A DNA stretch of 14,581 bases, taken from positions 1-14,581 of the forward strand of contig JBBRUT010000086.1 of NCBI GenBank assembly GCA_038247555.1, in the 5' to 3' direction. Source of the stretch: JAHBXL01 sp038247555 (lineage in GTDB: Bacteria; Planctomycetota; Phycisphaerae; Phycisphaerales; UBA1924). Below are positions 13,006 to 14,581 of this stretch, piece after piece; position 1 is the first letter of the stretch; each line of letters starts with the position of its first letter. The translations under genes and the position numbers were made by a program. Under the pieces are notes generated by a model. That model worked only from the letters and a program-made list of their open reading frames with translations. It was not told the DNA's origin and ran no database searches.

Positions 13006-13479
13006 TCAGTCCTCGCTTCGGCCCACGACAATCAGGCCCAGCAACTCCCGTGGCTCAACATCCAATGGTTCGATCTGGGCACGAACGAGACTCTCGGGTC
13101 GTTCCGTGGCAAAGAACCCACCAGCGCGAAACGCCGTGCCGTAAGGGTCCTTGAAGTCATAAAGATTGAGCTCCATCGTCTGACCGACCCCGAAGCCATC
13201 GATATCGTGGCTAAACCACCCATTCACCCATATCCGTGCCTTGCCGATCGAGCGAGCTGTCGTGTTCGTCATCGTGATGTGCGTGTCATTCCGCACCACC
13301 TGCACATCCAGGACCGCCGACTGCCGGACCTGGTTGGGATACTCCGGCAATCCCGCATCGACCCGACTACCGGTCTGGCAACCACCAAGCCACCCCACTC
13401 CCATCAACCCCACGGCGACCGTCGCGGCCAATGCCGCCGCGGAAACCCATCGCTTGCTGTTTTCTGCCTCGTGCCTCAT
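13006..13479 (-). CDS. Small lipoprotein of unknown function
   Basis: The protein has 157 residues. The N-terminus is basic (MRHEAENSKR), a hydrophobic stretch covers about 12-31, and the lipobox LGGC is at 31-34, so Cys34 would be lipidated. The mature protein is a compact beta-rich domain of about 110 residues: LDVQVVRNDTHITMTNTTARSIGKARIWVN, then FGVGQTMELNLYDFKDPYGTAFRAGGFF and a closing strand ELLGLIVVG. These are not motifs of an enzyme that I recognise. An ATG at 13488 would add three residues but is directly adjacent to its GGAG. The ATG at 13479 has the same GGAG 9 bases upstream and is the better start. It is divergent from the dihydrouridine synthase gene, with 38 bases between the starts. 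Confidence 0.82.
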   Translation of the reverse strand: MRHEAENSKRWVSAAALAATVAVGLMGVGWLGGCQTGSRVDAGLPEYPNQVRQSAVLDVQVVRNDTHITMTNTTARSIGKARIWVNGWFSHDIDGFGVGQTMELNLYDFKDPYGTAFRAGGFFATERPESLVRAQIEPLDVEPRELLGLIVVGRSED

Positions 13480-13488
13480 GCGTGCCAT

Positions 13489-13492
13489 CTCC
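13489..13492 (-). promoter_or_regulatory. Shine-Dalgarno deciding the lipoprotein start
   Basis: GGAG on the minus strand lies 9 bases before the ATG at 13479 but touches the ATG at 13488. Only the downstream ATG has workable spacing. Confidence 0.55.
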
Positions 13493-13517
13493 AGTCGAAA
13501 CCTAGAGTCCTCTGCCC

Positions 13518-14581
13518 ATGGGCTGCACCGACTCCAACAACGCCACTCCGCCTTCGCCCGCCATCGCGCCGGGCTCGGAAGCGATCAGCGTACCCGAAGC
13601 CGCGGCCCAGTTCGCCGCACAGGGGCTGGACCCGCGGATCCGTGCCGCGGTGCCGGGGTGGAAGGCGGATGCACCGTTCTTCCAGGCGGGCCTCGCGGGC
13701 TATTCCGATGCCGCGATGCGGATCGTAGCAAGAAGGCTGGGGTGCCCGTTCTGCGTGACCGAGGCACTGCTCGATCGAGCCCTGCTGGGCGGTGGTCATG
13801 GGTTTGATAAGGCCGATCTGCAGGAGCTGCGTGACAATGTCCCCGGCGGGGAAGAAGACCACCCGCTGTGCGGACAGATCATGGGGAGCGACCCAGATGA
13901 GATGGCCGCCGCGGCCGTCAAGATGATCGAGCAGGGCTCACGCGGGCGGCGGGCGTACCGCGAGATGGCCTATGGAGAGAGCGGAGAACTGCCCAGGGTG
14001 GGCGCGTTCCTGGAGGAAGCTGAGCACCTGTTGTGCGGGGAGGCGGAAGAACAGCAAACCAGCAAAGCAGCGGAGCAGCACGTCTCCAAGGAGAGCTTGG
14101 GCACTGCGCGTTCGGGCTTGATTCCTCGCTCCGTTGATTCCTCGATCCCTGCGTCTTCGTTCGCCACCATCGATGTCAACCTTGCCTGCCCCGTGAAAAA
14201 GATCAAGGCCAAGGCCCGCGGCGGGCACTGGTTGGCGGAGCCGGAGGGCGCGATCGTCATCCTCCGTGCAGTGCGGGAAGCTGTTCCGCGAGAGATCCCC
14301 TGCACCGTCAAGCTCCGCCGGGCGTACGACGACACGCCCGAGATGGCCCACAACTTTGAGCGGATCTTCGATGCCGCCTACGAGATGGGATATGCATGGA
14401 CAACCGTGCACGCCCGGACAGTAGAGCAGAAGTATGTCGGCCCGTCGCGGTGGACGTTCTTGAAGGAGCTGGTGTCGCGCCGACCCGACCGCATCGTCTT
14501 CGGTTCCGGCGACATTTGGGAGGTCGGCGACATTTTCCGCATGATCTCTTACACCGGTGTGCACGGTGTCAGCGTCGCCCG
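13518..14581 (+). CDS. tRNA-dihydrouridine synthase, DusB-like (partial, C-terminus off the right edge)
   Basis: This FMN-dependent enzyme reduces uridine to dihydrouridine in tRNA; 354 full codons are visible. The TIM-barrel motifs appear in order: FFQAGLAGYSDAAMR (54-68, FMN phosphate region), TEALLDRALL, HPLCGQIMGSDPDEMA (115-130), IDVNLACPVKK (218-228) with Cys224 as the expected catalytic acid, CTVKLRRAYDD with Lys265, TVHART with His298, and FGSGDIW (328-334). Two features are unusual. The N-terminal extension is about 45 residues. About 74 extra residues (about 141-214), mostly charged and then Ser-rich, sit between the helix AAAAVKMIEQG and the catalytic strand. An in-frame TAG at 13503-13505 shows that the ATG at 13518 is the first ATG available. 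No Shine-Dalgarno is visible. Confidence 0.87.
   Translation, partial: MGCTDSNNATPPSPAIAPGSEAISVPEAAAQFAAQGLDPRIRAAVPGWKADAPFFQAGLAGYSDAAMRIVARRLGCPFCVTEALLDRALLGGGHGFDKADLQELRDNVPGGEEDHPLCGQIMGSDPDEMAAAAVKMIEQGSRGRRAYREMAYGESGELPRVGAFLEEAEHLLCGEAEEQQTSKAAEQHVSKESLGTARSGLIPRSVDSSIPASSFATIDVNLACPVKKIKAKARGGHWLAEPEGAIVILRAVREAVPREIPCTVKLRRAYDDTPEMAHNFERIFDAAYEMGYAWTTVHARTVEQKYVGPSRWTFLKELVSRRPDRIVFGSGDIWEVGDIFRMISYTGVHGVSVA
14118..14149 (+). repeat. 16-bp tandem duplication inside the dihydrouridine synthase insertion
   Basis: Two adjacent 16-base units (14118-14133 and 14134-14149) share TTGATTCCTCG and then TCC, and differ at two bases. Because 16 is not a multiple of three, the two units are read in different frames. 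Confidence 0.8.

Noticed and set aside
13938..14564. 208-codon minus-strand frame opposite the Dus gene
   Set aside because: The plus strand has the full ordered set of Dus motifs. The antisense frame has no family features and only happens to start near the insertion.
1..14581. CRISPR arrays, insertion sequences, phage genes, tRNA or rRNA genes
   Set aside because: No spaced repeats, terminal inverted repeats with a transposase, or tRNA/rRNA signatures were recognised on reading both strands by eye; a tool such as tRNAscan-SE would be needed for a formal exclusion.

Overview
The window is GC-rich, densely coded bacterial chromosome. It suggests a planctomycete of the Phycisphaerae/Phycisphaerales type. 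The pointers are a secreted protein ending in a PEP-CTERM-like tail (a Pro-Ala-Pro variant, a hydrophobic helix and five arginines), exported proteins of unrecognised family, frequent GTG/TTG starts and uneven use of Shine-Dalgarno sites. This placement is an inference from protein style, not from a marker gene. No mobile element, CRISPR array, tRNA or rRNA was seen.

Left third (5653 down to 1, minus strand): one operon-like block. In transcription order it encodes a small exported cysteine-rich protein, a membrane-fusion/adaptor protein, a MacB/LolD-type ABC ATPase, two different FtsX-type permeases, and an exported protein that runs off the left edge. The adaptor, ATPase and first permease are joined by two ATGA stop/start overlaps, and the second permease follows after 13 bases. 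Together they look like a tripartite MacAB/DevBCA-style exporter that pushes a substrate out from the inner membrane or periplasm. The substrate is unknown. The cysteine-rich leader raises, but does not prove, a link to metals or thiol chemistry. No TolC-like outer-membrane channel is visible.

Middle (5830 to 10718, plus strand): three independent genes. The first is a Uup-type ABC-F ATPase, the second the PEP-CTERM-like secreted protein, and the third an exported zinc metallopeptidase of the HEXXH-x18-E (gluzincin) type with an NTF2-like N-terminal part. Hairpins lie after the ABC-F gene, before the PEP-CTERM gene and after it.

Right third: a convergent mgtE magnesium channel gene, a PIG-L/BshB1-like deacetylase and a small lipoprotein lie on the minus strand. 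A divergent tRNA-dihydrouridine synthase gene on the plus strand runs off the right edge and carries an unusual insertion of about 74 residues just before its catalytic cysteine motif.

The best candidate for an under-described system is the exporter operon with its cysteine-rich leader and exported terminal protein. The Dus insertion, which contains an out-of-frame 16-bp tandem duplication, is the most unusual single-gene feature.
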